Source: a virus
Direction: 5' to 3' (one strand)
Virus record (IMG/VR): IMGVR_UViG_3300042568_000701
Span: 1-36,924 of that record
Length of the DNA stretch: 36,924 bases
In this document: positions 8,701 through 19,000 of the stretch, piece by piece
How positions within the stretch are numbered: position 1 is the stretch's first letter
How the letters are laid out: every line of letters begins with the position of its first letter
Notes under the pieces: model-generated
What the model was told of the DNA's origin: nothing
Database searches by the model: none
Seen by the model: the letters and a program-made list of their open reading frames with translations, nothing else
Translations under genes and position numbers: made by a program

Positions 8701-11246
8701 TTTTGTATGGTGATGTTGTGACAGCTTCTTCAATTTCTAATACATGGGGTTTTACTAACAGAGTAAAAGTTACTAGTGGTGTTGGTGGGGCACCTAAATA
8801 TCATTTAAATCAACCAATTAAACCTGGTTTTAAAAATATTAGACATAATTTAACAAATAATTTTGATACCGATACTTATAGTAACCAAAATTTATATTTT
8901 GATTCCTTCCATTATCAACCGAGTCCGACTGGCCCCGCGGCTTTTAGTGGATTTAATTCTAATTTACAAACTTACTATTCTTCATTAGATAATGGTAGTA
9001 TGTTGTTCACACCTCAAGTTGGTACTCCTAATTTAGATACTGGTTTTAATTCTGACACAACTTACGGTGTTAATGTTGATGGTAACATTAATTACTTTGC
9101 TAGAGAATTTAATTCACAACCAGGTTTATATGACCCAAATACATATAACTACCTCGCTCCCATAAATCCTTATAATGTTCCAAACACTAATTTTCCAAAC
9201 ACTGTAAGTCGTGGATATTACGATAATGAAATTATTGAAGGAGGGTCTGGAATGTATTGTCAAACTTTTGTAAGAAGTCTTAGCACACCAGCAGCTATGG
9301 GTGGAACCTACGACTATAATTCATATTATTATGCACCAAAATACCCTATTGCTAACATGTCATATAATTTGGGTGGTGCTCGAAAAATAATAATGAGGTC
9401 AGATAGATTACCTACATCTACTACATTACAAAATAATTTAAATAATAGTTTTGCATTACATAACAATGTTAATTTCTCAGTATATTCGATTAGTGATGAT
9501 GGTACTTCAGTGCAAGCTCAAGGTGTTGGTGGTGGACAATCGGGAAGTATAACGGGTAATACTGCGGACTCATTAAGTGATGGTGAGACGGAACCTCAAA
9601 TTATTAGTTCTGTTATTGACTCATTCAACTGTGGGGCGATGATTAATTTAGATTGTTATAAAGAGGTTAATGGTGAGTTAGTTGTTGACTATACCGGACC
9701 TTGTGGGTATACCTTTTGGAATCAGAAACTGGTAACAAAGGGATGTTATACTTTTGTAACTACAATTTTTTTATCATTAGTCTCAGACTTTAAATTATTA
9801 ACCGAGTGGGTTAGTCGTTTATTAATAACATTTGCCGCATGTCGAAACGTGTGGGGGCATCTGTTCACAAATAATTGGATTAATGGTACTTTATACGCAT
9901 TTAATTTTAATAATGATGTCACATTTACATCTCCATTATCACCAAATCCAAATCAAGCAAGATATTCTTATTGTGATGATGTGGTTATATTTCATAATAC
10001 TACTAACACATTTTATTATCGAAGTAGCCCATGGGACCGAACTGACTTTATTGGGCAAAATAGAGCAACACCAAATACTTTTACTTCGGCATTATTTGGG
10101 GGGTATGGTGGAAATATGTATAATTTATTATACCCAACGACCATTATGGATTTAGGCCCAAGAAATGATTATTTACAAGATATTGTAATGTCAGATAAAT
10201 ATGATGGATATGTCGCTAATAAATTAAAATCAACTACTTTCTCAGATGTTACTGAATTATTAAATTTGTTCGTAATTACTAGGCTGGCTAATTCAAGTTT
10301 CTTACAACTATTAATTGGTGGAGGAAATGTGTTCTCATATTTTAGTAGAGTTAAAAATATGGTTGATGGGGATTACGCTCAGTCGATTTCAATTAATTCA
10401 GAACTTGGAGTCGCACCATTTCAATCGGCAAATTACCCCGACAGACCTGGACAAGATTCTATTTATATTAATACGCTTTCGGATGATGACCAAGTATTTG
10501 GAATATTCTACCAATCAGATACAAGACTAAGAGATTTAATTAGCCCAAAAAGGACAATTATTGACGATACTGTTCCGGCAACTAATGTGTGTGCGTTTAG
10601 TAATATTGAAGTTTCTTCCCAGGACGTTCCATTTTATCAATGGGAAGTTAGGACAAATAAAGTTGGTTCAAACGATAGTATTTTTGGTAGTCAAGTTAAT
10701 GGGTGGATGACTGACCCGTTATCTACAACTAGTTTCTTTACTAAGAAATATCAAAGTTTAGATAGAATAGAATCAGCGTCAAGATATTTTAGAACTAATT
10801 CTACCGCAATGACTAAGTACTTTAAGGGTTATCTATATAGTGTTGAACCAAAGACCGTTACAGGTGTTTGTAGTATTTTTGGTAATGTTTTAACAATTTA
10901 TTCTCCCATTCCACAACTTTTACAAGAAGGGTTTGTATTAAGTGCCGCAGGGATTATTCCAAACACTACGATAATAAGTCAATTAACTGTAACATTACCA
11001 AGTACAGCTGCGGGTGGTTCAGGTACTTATCTTATTGATACTCCGCAAAATTTTGTTGGAGGGCCATTTACCGCAGTAGGGTTTATATATAGCGCGGTAT
11101 TAAGTACTCAAGACCAAAACACCCCTAAAGGTAGAGTAATAAACACAGGAGCTCCTTTCTATTTCTATTTTGGTTTGAAGAGAGGTGGTACCGCATTTGA
11201 TAGATTTGTGATTAAATGGGTCGATACTAATAATATAACTGCGTAA
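5766..11246 (+). CDS. Giant structural (baseplate/tail) protein with internal membrane-like helices
   Basis: 1826 aa, the largest protein here; I do not recognise a named family. Position inside the baseplate block makes it a probable baseplate or peripheral wedge protein (T4 gp7/gp10-type role is conceivable). About residues 45-170 look like a carboxypeptidase-regulatory/transthyretin-like beta sandwich, cued by NGFGIPNAKVSVFIPL and later NDSGDYMIFGVPVGAQTV. Around residues 505-575 lies an exceptionally hydrophobic stretch with about three consecutive potential transmembrane helices (for example FVFRPILYVLLLVVHILAFF and ILAIIAVIVILIVITVCTLI), then a Cys-rich patch CEFCQC. The remainder is Asn/Thr/Tyr/Gly-rich, beta-type, typical of extracellular phage structure. 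It is followed 1 nt later by the next gene, suggesting coupled translation. Product confidence is low beyond 'structural'. Confidence 0.7.
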   Translation: MSNSYRIRTKPGVDSSIKILIDQEFEYLEILSLKILQSQIYTRQCSDYGVIVGRVSINNGFGIPNAKVSVFIPLDSMDENDPVISELYPYKTLSDLNEDGYRYNLLPYKQQHPGHNPTGTFFTREDVLINPTLIEVYDKYYKYNAITNDSGDYMIFGVPVGAQTVVVDLDLSDIGEFSLAPQDLIRMGITTESQVSGTNFKSSTNLRELPQIITFVRNLEVEPLWGQPEICNLGITRTDFDLSAEFNINITPTAIFMGSLVSSIEEQYVKKSCKPTLTSGALCSLVAGPGEILAIRHTIAQDSNGRPILETIDLESGGQVIDENGTWLVDLPMNLDYVITNEFGEQVISDDPKNGIPTKGRYRFKVKWNQSPSVSADPIKRGYFLVPNIKEYGWRKTGNINVDPLTNNTATILNRDAAQRSYAFSLDWADYGLTGTSMGNQMIDEAIRCEDKFYEFQYNKVYTVSQLITQYRNGYGNWRIIAIKDILDSDVNCSSDNNKFPTNDAVYRFDLLYLLFTIMMFVFRPILYVLLLVVHILAFFLMIVGPILAIIAVIVILIVITVCTLINGIIWIINILGSLDYLDCPDGGDIERAVDLLLNLYKKFTNLRLPNLSYPDCEFCQCTDGDAITIDVSQYPSAVASTQQTAQEAGINAVLTPFELSTSYNATSPFNTDNLVYESLFAGTPLGNANQANNPLKAQTRTPQIKKVTGGGGNQGNDYEFTTSLTQAERLNLFNTKAKFFRNDINNNPGGGVNIINVSFNPNDIGVTHQDNVIVLMVEPGSADTFLPGNLITFQDPTNSTDPNITGFTSINDYGTTSSTGTTVNNKPGSTSNVGNITVQYADYANANGPALTKTYTSQQAEDDVQYAKFPMDVEYFQVITAQTYSDYLTICNQPGSFGTYHGLNNRFIDNHMKFNRIYGKPFSLGFWINELNINYPTGFPLLKPSTYFPEFNEQIVVFLVRGVDPYSTRSNCEYDLSVLYGDVVTASSISNTWGFTNRVKVTSGVGGAPKYHLNQPIKPGFKNIRHNLTNNFDTDTYSNQNLYFDSFHYQPSPTGPAAFSGFNSNLQTYYSSLDNGSMLFTPQVGTPNLDTGFNSDTTYGVNVDGNINYFAREFNSQPGLYDPNTYNYLAPINPYNVPNTNFPNTVSRGYYDNEIIEGGSGMYCQTFVRSLSTPAAMGGTYDYNSYYYAPKYPIANMSYNLGGARKIIMRSDRLPTSTTLQNNLNNSFALHNNVNFSVYSISDDGTSVQAQGVGGGQSGSITGNTADSLSDGETEPQIISSVIDSFNCGAMINLDCYKEVNGELVVDYTGPCGYTFWNQKLVTKGCYTFVTTIFLSLVSDFKLLTEWVSRLLITFAACRNVWGHLFTNNWINGTLYAFNFNNDVTFTSPLSPNPNQARYSYCDDVVIFHNTTNTFYYRSSPWDRTDFIGQNRATPNTFTSALFGGYGGNMYNLLYPTTIMDLGPRNDYLQDIVMSDKYDGYVANKLKSTTFSDVTELLNLFVITRLANSSFLQLLIGGGNVFSYFSRVKNMVDGDYAQSISINSELGVAPFQSANYPDRPGQDSIYINTLSDDDQVFGIFYQSDTRLRDLISPKRTIIDDTVPATNVCAFSNIEVSSQDVPFYQWEVRTNKVGSNDSIFGSQVNGWMTDPLSTTSFFTKKYQSLDRIESASRYFRTNSTAMTKYFKGYLYSVEPKTVTGVCSIFGNVLTIYSPIPQLLQEGFVLSAAGIIPNTTIISQLTVTLPSTAAGGSGTYLIDTPQNFVGGPFTAVGFIYSAVLSTQDQNTPKGRVINTGAPFYFYFGLKRGGTAFDRFVIKWVDTNNITA

Positions 11247-11247
11247 T

Positions 11248-13044
11248 ATGGGGAATAGAATAGATACTCGAGTAGTTTTAGGGTCATTAAGGTACAAGTC
11301 GGCACCTGACACAAACCTAATGTTTAATGTACCTTTAGTTCAAACTAATAAGGAGAATATTGAATTTGATAGGAATATTAATATTGACTTACAACAAGTT
11401 TTTGATGATGAAAGACAAAAATCCGACACATTTAGACCTGTATGCAAGTTCTCATTATTATTTAACAATTCTTATAGTGGGTCAACTAATTACGTACCAT
11501 TAGAAAATAATTTATATTATGTTAACGCTGTTGCAGCTGCTAAACTACAATGTGGGTATAATCCACAAACTGTTCTTTGGTCAGGGTTTCCACAATATAA
11601 TGAGTTTGACTTTGTTCGCACAGATTATAATGTCCCAGGATATACTCAACCACCCAATAATCATATTACTTTTATACCTAAAAGTGCTTCAAGTTATAAT
11701 TGGAATTTTTTTGTTAGTTATGCTTATGATAATGATTTTACAAAACCATTAGAGGCTATTGACCAAAAAAGTGGACAATTATTACAATGGATTTCTGGTG
11801 GAGGAATACCATTTATAATTAATAACACAACATTTAATGGACAAAATTTAGTATCATTTAGATGTCCGGTAAAACATGGTTTATCTATTGGTGAGCACGT
11901 AAAACTTAACTTCAGTTACATTGGAATTGACACATTTCAAGTATATTCATTAGGAGACCAAAAATCGGGGAGTGAAGAATACATATTCAATATATATAAC
12001 GTTGGGTTTACTGGCGCTGTTTTTGTTAATAATAAAAAAGGTTTTTTTAAAAGAATTATTGATATTGAAAATCCTAATGATACTACCTCACAATATTATG
12101 TTAGAAGACATAAATTATTAACTAACTCGCAAGACGCGGTATTAGTTAACGCAGGATTTGACCAAAATATTTTTGGTAATAAAAAGAAATTTGAAAGTAG
12201 TGGATTTACGCCAAATCGAGTTGCTAGGGTTTCAACTAAAGAAGGCTCGCAATCATATACACTATCTTTTAATAAAGACATAAATATTAATCCTATTAGA
12301 GATAATCAAAAACGACCTATAAGTGAGTTATTTTTCACTGTCATTTGGAAAGGTTATTTTGGATTAATGTTTGGTACTAAAAAAAATCCAAATGATTATT
12401 TAGGACTTAAACAAGGTTATGAATTTAATTTACCGGTTGACCCCGCAAACAATCAACCTAGTTCTTGGTGGGAGAACCTAAACAGTTTATCCGACACAAC
12501 ATTTCCTGTTGGTTTTTATAACACACCACTTGGTGCTGGTTTAGGGCCTAATTCAGGGCCAATACCATTTACCTATATTGAATCGTTAAAACAAAATGAT
12601 ATTTTAGATGGGGATTTGTGTGAGTGGAATGAATCGGAACAAAAAGAAAGAGTTATCTCAAAATTATATCATAAGTACAGATTTAACCCATTTGTATTAA
12701 GCGTAACAGAACCACAACAATCACCCTCAAACATGTTTGGGTATTATTATCAACCTCATTACCCAATAAAGATTAGGGATTATTCTGATTATATTGAAAC
12801 GGGTAGTAAACAATTAACTGAGGGTATCCCTGACTATGCGTTTTATTCGCAAAAAACCGATTCATTTATTTGGAGAGATATATACCAATATGGTTTTATT
12901 AATAATGGTATTGGGGTTAATTACCCATTTATTAATGGTACCCATTACCCTTATAATTATAATATTTTTAGAATAATTCCGGAAGGAAGTAATTATGGTA
13001 TAGAAGGATTAACAACTGACCCTATTATCGATGGATGTGAGTAA
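11248..13044 (+). CDS. Unknown structural protein of the baseplate block (598 aa)
   Basis: No family recognised. The ATG lies 1 nt after the stop of the 1826-aa gene, and the 3' end overlaps the next gene by 14 nt, so it is embedded in a translationally coupled structural operon. The protein is rich in Asn, Tyr, Phe, Ser and Gly, with no signal peptide or membrane helix, and has a long aromatic C-terminal part (YQPHYPIKIRDYSDYIETG, then YAFYSQKTDSFIWRDIYQYG). A charged segment CEWNESEQKERVISKLYHKY at about residues 455-475 stands out from the otherwise beta-like composition. Role as a baseplate or tail-tip component is inferred only from its neighbours. Confidence 0.75.
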   Translation: MGNRIDTRVVLGSLRYKSAPDTNLMFNVPLVQTNKENIEFDRNINIDLQQVFDDERQKSDTFRPVCKFSLLFNNSYSGSTNYVPLENNLYYVNAVAAAKLQCGYNPQTVLWSGFPQYNEFDFVRTDYNVPGYTQPPNNHITFIPKSASSYNWNFFVSYAYDNDFTKPLEAIDQKSGQLLQWISGGGIPFIINNTTFNGQNLVSFRCPVKHGLSIGEHVKLNFSYIGIDTFQVYSLGDQKSGSEEYIFNIYNVGFTGAVFVNNKKGFFKRIIDIENPNDTTSQYYVRRHKLLTNSQDAVLVNAGFDQNIFGNKKKFESSGFTPNRVARVSTKEGSQSYTLSFNKDININPIRDNQKRPISELFFTVIWKGYFGLMFGTKKNPNDYLGLKQGYEFNLPVDPANNQPSSWWENLNSLSDTTFPVGFYNTPLGAGLGPNSGPIPFTYIESLKQNDILDGDLCEWNESEQKERVISKLYHKYRFNPFVLSVTEPQQSPSNMFGYYYQPHYPIKIRDYSDYIETGSKQLTEGIPDYAFYSQKTDSFIWRDIYQYGFINNGIGVNYPFINGTHYPYNYNIFRIIPEGSNYGIEGLTTDPIIDGCE

Positions 13045-13846
13045 CAAATATAAATTTATATTACCGACAACGGATAAATATATTAATTTGCCAATAGAAC
13101 TTAAATGGGATTTTTATGGTAGAGACGATAGTATTGAAATTTTCCAAGAAGAAGTTGTTGAAGATATCATAGGAGTTCCTGATGATTTTGAGATTTTAAG
13201 ATTTGCCCACGATACTTACAGATTTGGAAACTCTTTTGAAGATACTAAAATAAATTATGAATTTAATTTCTATAACGGTAACCCAAATACTGTTGGAACC
13301 TCAACAATTGCGAATTGGGTATGTAGTTATTTACCTGAAGGGTTTTCAGCGACAGAAGTTTATTATTATGAAAAACCTTTTACCAAATCATTTTTTAAGT
13401 TAGATTTTTATGATAGTAATAGTGGTACAAATCAAACTAATTATTTTACTGTGATTTTACCCGTTCAACAGGGTCTTACTGAAAGTGTTAGTATTTCACC
13501 CATAAAACCAAACGTTGATATTAAAATACCTTCACAATTTTTAGATTATGTTGGGGACAAAGAAGGATTTTTTTTTTATTGGTTGAGAAAAAAAGAATTT
13601 ATTGATATTAGTACGTTTTATATGTCCGCAAAATTTTTTGATGCCAGATTAGGTGTATTTGTTAAAATGATGACAGTACCACAATCCACGTTACCTAATG
13701 TCTTTTTATTTAATGGTGAAGATAAGTTTTATTATAAAGTTGTTTTAAACTCTGTTAATCAAACCTATAGAATTTTTAACATTTCTAACGGACTTAGAGT
13801 TGGTGAGGGAACCCCCATAAAATGGTATGAATATGTAAACCCATAA
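13031..13846 (+). CDS. Unknown structural protein of the baseplate block (271 aa)
   Basis: No family recognised. The start ATG (MDVSNKYKF) lies inside the end of the preceding gene with a 14-nt overlap in another frame; an overlap of this kind is typical of real phage gene junctions and decides the start. The protein is acidic and aromatic, predicted beta-rich, without a signal peptide or hydrophobic helix. The next gene starts 1 nt after its stop. It probably forms part of the same baseplate or tail-tip subassembly as its neighbours, by context only. Confidence 0.75.
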   Translation: MDVSNKYKFILPTTDKYINLPIELKWDFYGRDDSIEIFQEEVVEDIIGVPDDFEILRFAHDTYRFGNSFEDTKINYEFNFYNGNPNTVGTSTIANWVCSYLPEGFSATEVYYYEKPFTKSFFKLDFYDSNSGTNQTNYFTVILPVQQGLTESVSISPIKPNVDIKIPSQFLDYVGDKEGFFFYWLRKKEFIDISTFYMSAKFFDARLGVFVKMMTVPQSTLPNVFLFNGEDKFYYKVVLNSVNQTYRIFNISNGLRVGEGTPIKWYEYVNP

Positions 13847-13847
13847 T

Positions 13848-15026
13848 ATGGATAATAGAATTTATTATATAAAAATATCTCCAGAAGTTATTAAAAACGA
13901 TATCTTCAAGGTTAATATATACTCACCTTATACCGAAGATATTGAGATACCCTTTTGTTGTGATATATATACCCAGCAAGTTACAAAATATGTGACAGGA
14001 CATACATATGTGTATTCATCCATGACTGAAATTTTATCAGGTGGAACCAACGGGGATTCAATCTTAACAGGACTTACGGTTCCAATTATGTTAACTGAGA
14101 ATACGGTTGATTTAGGGTATTATTCAGTTTTTGATGGAATGGTGTTACAACAGGAAACTATGACTAATTTTTTGTTTTCTGCGACAACAACGTTCCCTAA
14201 CGTATATTATTTTTATAATACTTCCGATACCGAGTTTAAAAAATATTTAGAATTTTCAAATTATTATGTTGATTGGGGTGACGGAACGCCAATACAAACA
14301 ATAACAACAAACGCACCAAATTATTACCAACACACTTACTCAACAATTGGGGAATTTACTATTATTATGTCAGGAATGAGTCCATGGGGTTCAAATATTG
14401 TTAAAAAAACAGTTGAAGTTCCATTTACTAACATTGTAATAACTAATCCTAATGGTACCGCTTATTTTACACCTGCGGGTGGTAGTTGGAGTGGGACTAT
14501 GTTTAATTATGATTACATTTTTAGTGGTGACGCTAGTTGTGACGCGCAAATAATGGACATTACAAATTTTACCACAGTCCCTTTTATTGTTACAGGGTAC
14601 ACTAAATCTTCTGTTAGCGATTTAGAAGTGTATGGAAATAAATATACTTTGTTTGGTGGAAAATATAATGTAGGGGTTCAAATAACTGGCACATCGGGAA
14701 ACATTGGAACGTATTGGGGACCACACCCAACAGAACCATACACAGCATATACAATTAATGGAATGAATTACTATGATTATAGTGATGGTACTACAGTATT
14801 TGCGGTTGAGTCTTCGGGATTAACTCAAGATATGTTAATTTGTTCTGCAATTACAAAAAATGAGGTATTGATAAATGTAATTGATGAGGCTGAAGTTCAA
14901 AGTAATGTTTTTGTTGAACGAGGTAAACTATCTGGTTTGGAACGAATTGAAAGATTGGGGGAAATTGATAATATAGGTGACCTTGAAAAATACGGATATG
15001 GTTTTTTTGATATAATAAAAATATAA
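13848..15026 (+). CDS. PKD-domain structural protein
   Basis: 392 aa. A PKD-type beta-sandwich (an Ig-like fold common in surface proteins and phage fibres) is marked at about residues 138-175 by YYVDWGDGTPIQ, then YQHTYSTIGEFTIIMSG, matching the family's 'W-D-F/W-G-D-G' and 'H-x-Y-x-x-x-G-x-y-x-v' motifs. The rest is Thr/Asn/Tyr-rich beta sequence. The C-terminal 60 residues are charged and less like the rest (GKLSGLERIERLGEIDNIG). It sits 1 nt after the previous gene and 1 nt before a 42-aa gene. Likely an exposed baseplate or tail-tip component; binding to polysaccharide or host surface is only inference. Confidence 0.75.
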   Translation: MDNRIYYIKISPEVIKNDIFKVNIYSPYTEDIEIPFCCDIYTQQVTKYVTGHTYVYSSMTEILSGGTNGDSILTGLTVPIMLTENTVDLGYYSVFDGMVLQQETMTNFLFSATTTFPNVYYFYNTSDTEFKKYLEFSNYYVDWGDGTPIQTITTNAPNYYQHTYSTIGEFTIIMSGMSPWGSNIVKKTVEVPFTNIVITNPNGTAYFTPAGGSWSGTMFNYDYIFSGDASCDAQIMDITNFTTVPFIVTGYTKSSVSDLEVYGNKYTLFGGKYNVGVQITGTSGNIGTYWGPHPTEPYTAYTINGMNYYDYSDGTTVFAVESSGLTQDMLICSAITKNEVLINVIDEAEVQSNVFVERGKLSGLERIERLGEIDNIGDLEKYGYGFFDIIKI

Positions 15027-15027
15027 T

Positions 15028-15156
15028 ATGGATATTTATTGTTATGAAACAAAACAATTATCTAAATTAAAATGGGTTAATGAAAATATTAAACCTGTAG
15101 AAATTTTAGTTGTTGATAAAAGAAATAATGAAGTAATAAAAAAGAATATTTTATGA
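15028..15156 (+). CDS. Small 42-aa protein in the baseplate operon
   Basis: ATG at 15028 opens one nt after the preceding stop, and its stop overlaps the next start as ATGA (15153-15156). This tight packing on both sides is the main evidence that the ORF is real. The product is small, basic and lysine-rich (MDIYCYETKQLSK..., then PVEILVVDKRN), ending KKNIL. It has no recognisable motif. It could be a small structural plug or chaperone, or simply a coupling ORF that carries ribosomes to the 302-aa gene; I cannot choose between these. Confidence 0.65.
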   Translation: MDIYCYETKQLSKLKWVNENIKPVEILVVDKRNNEVIKKNIL

Positions 15157-16061
15157 GTGTTGGAACATACGGAACAATAAGGCCAGCGGATGTCTCTCCC
15201 GAAGATGTAGAGATAATTTTGAATTTTACCCCATCAAGGGATGAAACGGATAATTTTATCTTAACTAAGTTAAATGCGACATCAATCTTAAGACCATACT
15301 TTAATAACAATGATACTGGTGGTAACCCTAATATTGAAATATTGGGTGGTTTATATAATTTAAGGTTACCTTCAGACCAATTTAATAAAATTGGTATCTA
15401 TACCTTAATGGTTAGACCGGCCCAAATAAGAACAAGAATACTTGATTGTGGTGTTCTATCGGCATTACCAAATGTTAAAGGGTTAGTTATTGATTTAAAT
15501 GACGTGCCAACTCAGTTTAGAAATAAATTTGTTAATCAAGGATTGGTTGGTTTTAGAATTGAATATTTAAATTCTGACGGAACTAAAGTACCTAATTTTT
15601 TTAGATTAATAACTTCATCATTTTTTTGTGAACCAGTTGTTCAAAACTTAACTAATACTTCTCAAAAAGCTATTAGATATAGGTATACTGATAATAATAC
15701 AAATTTAATTTTTTGTACTGTTTCACCATCATCATCACCTACTAATAAGCCAAATGCAACACCGTATATTGGGCAACCTGACCAAGATATCATTATTACA
15801 AATACTTTCTTTAATCCAATAACATTGGATATTGAAATTGCTGAACACGATTTCTCAACATTGGCAATTGCATTGTTTGGTAATCAAACTAAGTCTATGG
15901 ATGATGGTATCTACACATTATACGATACTCAAAATAACATATACAGACAATACAATTTATATGAAATTAGAGACCAATTTAATGAATTACTTTATGAGGT
16001 TAGACAAGATAGGGGAAATAATATTGACTTCAGTAAAAACTTTACAAATATAACGCAATAA
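15153..16061 (+). CDS. Unknown structural protein of the baseplate block (302 aa)
   Basis: No family recognised. The start overlaps the stop of the 42-aa gene (ATGA) and the stop shares an A with the next start (TAATG), so it is translationally coupled on both sides. The protein is beta-type with a moderately hydrophobic core, no signal peptide and no membrane helix. A short Ser/Pro segment (VSPSSSPTNKPNATPYIG) at about residues 190-207 may be a linker between an N-terminal and a C-terminal half; the C-terminal 45 residues (YTLYDTQNNIYRQYNLYE followed by a charged stretch) could be helical. Role as a tail/baseplate part is by context. Confidence 0.75.
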   Translation: MSVGTYGTIRPADVSPEDVEIILNFTPSRDETDNFILTKLNATSILRPYFNNNDTGGNPNIEILGGLYNLRLPSDQFNKIGIYTLMVRPAQIRTRILDCGVLSALPNVKGLVIDLNDVPTQFRNKFVNQGLVGFRIEYLNSDGTKVPNFFRLITSSFFCEPVVQNLTNTSQKAIRYRYTDNNTNLIFCTVSPSSSPTNKPNATPYIGQPDQDIIITNTFFNPITLDIEIAEHDFSTLAIALFGNQTKSMDDGIYTLYDTQNNIYRQYNLYEIRDQFNELLYEVRQDRGNNIDFSKNFTNITQ

Positions 16062-19000
16062 TGGCCGTTACAAAATATACTTGCCCACCTCAGTCCGCTT
16101 CAGGAGCTGGTACCTTTTCCGATAATTTAGTTGGTTTCCAATTAGTTACTGGCGGAGGTTTAACGCAAGGAAATTTTGAATTTGTTAGTTCTATTAATGA
16201 AAAAACAAATAGAACCTTTAATACGGGTAACTTCTCAGACCCTATCAGTTTAGATAGTATGGGTGTTAGTGGTGTGGTACAATCTAAATCTATTTTTGAA
16301 AATAACTTTAAGGTTTATCCTAATTTTGACATGAGTCAAATTACCAACTTCACATTATATGGGTCGATGGTTAAACGTATTTCAGTTTCGGTTGAAACCA
16401 TTATTAGTAAGTTCCCTGCAGCATTAGAATCAACATTCATGGGGACTAACTATGTGACAGGTGCGACCGCAACTAACATTTTGTTTAATTCGGTTTACGA
16501 TGAGACCGTTTTTGATTTGGACGTTTCAAAATTAAGAAATCCATTTGATATTGACTTTTCGGTTAACTCAACAAGAAATTTAGAATTAAAAGAAATTAGT
16601 GTATCTCCATTAAGAGATATGACAATCCAATATGCTAAGTATTCTTTATACGTTAATGGGGTTGGATATGATGTTAAATCTTTAACACCAACAACCAATA
16701 CTTCTAGTGGAGTATTACAAATATCCGTTAGTGGAAACCCTTTTTCAGGACAAAGTATTGTATATTATAGTTTTGTTATTCGGCCTAACGACTATGAGGT
16801 TACTAAAATATTTAATGAAGATTTAGATGAAGTTGAAAATTTCTTATTAAATAGAAGTGTGACACCAATTTATACCGCAACATTTCAAGTACCAAGAGAA
16901 TCTGAAGATGGAACATATTACACCTCAAATCAACCAATTACATGGCCATTGTATGGTGAGTGGAATATTGATATTATAACCAAATCATTTGAAAATTATT
17001 TAATACAATTAAATGAGGTTAGTGAGTATTTTGACATTTATACAACAAATTTAGTCTCAAGATTTTTAATTACAGGTTCATTTAAAGAATTTGATACTGT
17101 AACTCAAAAAATGGAAAAAGTTCTACAAATTTATGGTAGAAGTTTTGATGAAACTAAAAAATTCATAGACGCTTTAGCATTTATGACTTCGGTTAATTAT
17201 AATGTTGGTAATGATATACCGTCACAATTATTAAAAAATTTAGCACAAACATTAGGATGGGGAATTAACATTTCACCAATAACCGAGGATGATTTTTTAG
17301 GTTCTGTGTTTGGTCAAAAAAATAAAGACAATTCACAATTTACTGGAACGTCACAAAAACAAACACCCGATGAATTAAATTATCAGTATTACAGAAATTT
17401 AGTATTAAATTCCGCTTACTTATTTAAATCTAAAGGAACAAGAAAATCAATTGAAGTTTTAATGAGATTGGTTGGTGCTCCTGAAGCCTTAGTTGAATTT
17501 AATGAATATGTTTATGTTGCTGACCAAAAAATTAATTTAGAACAGTTTGAAACACAATTCTATAATATTTCTGGTGGGACATACATTCAAGAATTACCGA
17601 CTTACGAACAAGGTAATACCTTTAACATTATGGGAGTTACCTATACAGGTTTTACAACTCAAACAACAATTCAGGATGTTAATATTAACCGAGGAGAATA
17701 CCCTATGGATTTTTATGGATATCCACAAGCACCTATCGACACTGAAAATTACTTTTTTCAGATAGGTAGCGGTTGGTTTGAACAAACACCAAAACACAGA
17801 GCTCCTGAACAAGTTGATTTAAATAATAGTGTATTCACAGGTTCTAACCCTAATTATCAAACAACTTTAATACCTTATTCATACGGTCAAGAATATCTTA
17901 ATCGATTTAGGGACTTTCCATTTATGACATTAGGTTATAATTTGAGTGCAGTTCCTGATAATAATAAAAGTTGGACTGATAATGAAGTTGGAATAAGAAG
18001 TAATTTAGATGGAGGGATTAATGCTCGTTATTTTGCCGATGATGAAAGATTAGTATTAAATGTTAAAAATGTTGATTTATTTTTGAATCCTGCTCAAGGT
18101 ATAGTATATGACGTATGGTACATGTCTAGACAATATAATTACCCAATCCCAAATCAAGGTTTAAATTATGTAGCACCAACTTATTGTAACCCACACCCAA
18201 ATATCAAGTATCCACAAAGAGGTGGTGTGGATTGGACTGAAATCAACCCACAACCAAAAAGAAAAACATTCTTTGAGTTTGCTCAAACATTTTGGCAAAA
18301 TACTATCAATGTTAGAAATAGACAATATGCCACAGATGGTAAAACAAGTGGTTATCCAACTTTATCTTCTATTTTTTGGAAGTATTTAGAGTCTCAACAG
18401 ACAATAAATATACCTAACGATAATTTCACATATCAAACAATGATTGACTACGTGAATGGTATGGGAGATTATTGGATTAGACTTGTTGAACAAATGATTC
18501 CTGCAACAACTATTTGGAACACTGGTGTTAAGTATGAAAATTCAATATTTCATAGACAAAAATTTGTTTGGAGAAGACAAGAGTGTTGTAAATTTATACC
18601 AGTACCATGTAAACCATGTTCATTAACCTCAAACATATATCGATATGATTGTAATATACAATCAGTTGAATGTGGTGTGTATCCTTGGTATGGAAGTTCT
18701 ACTATTAATAGTTTTAATGCGGTTTTAGGTCAAGCACTTAATAACTATCTTACTGCTAATGGTTATACCTTAAATAACTGTTTATTAAATACTTTAACAA
18801 CTAATTGGTTTGTAGAAATAAAAATTAATGACTCAACTGTTATTCAATACCCATTTTTTGATGGAATTGGTTATACAAATATAAGTTTAAGCTCACCACA
18901 ACCAAATGATTGGGATTCCGCATTATTAATAGCGTTAAATGATTTAACAATTTACGGATATGACTATTATTTAACAACTACCGATACTGTAGTTATTTAT

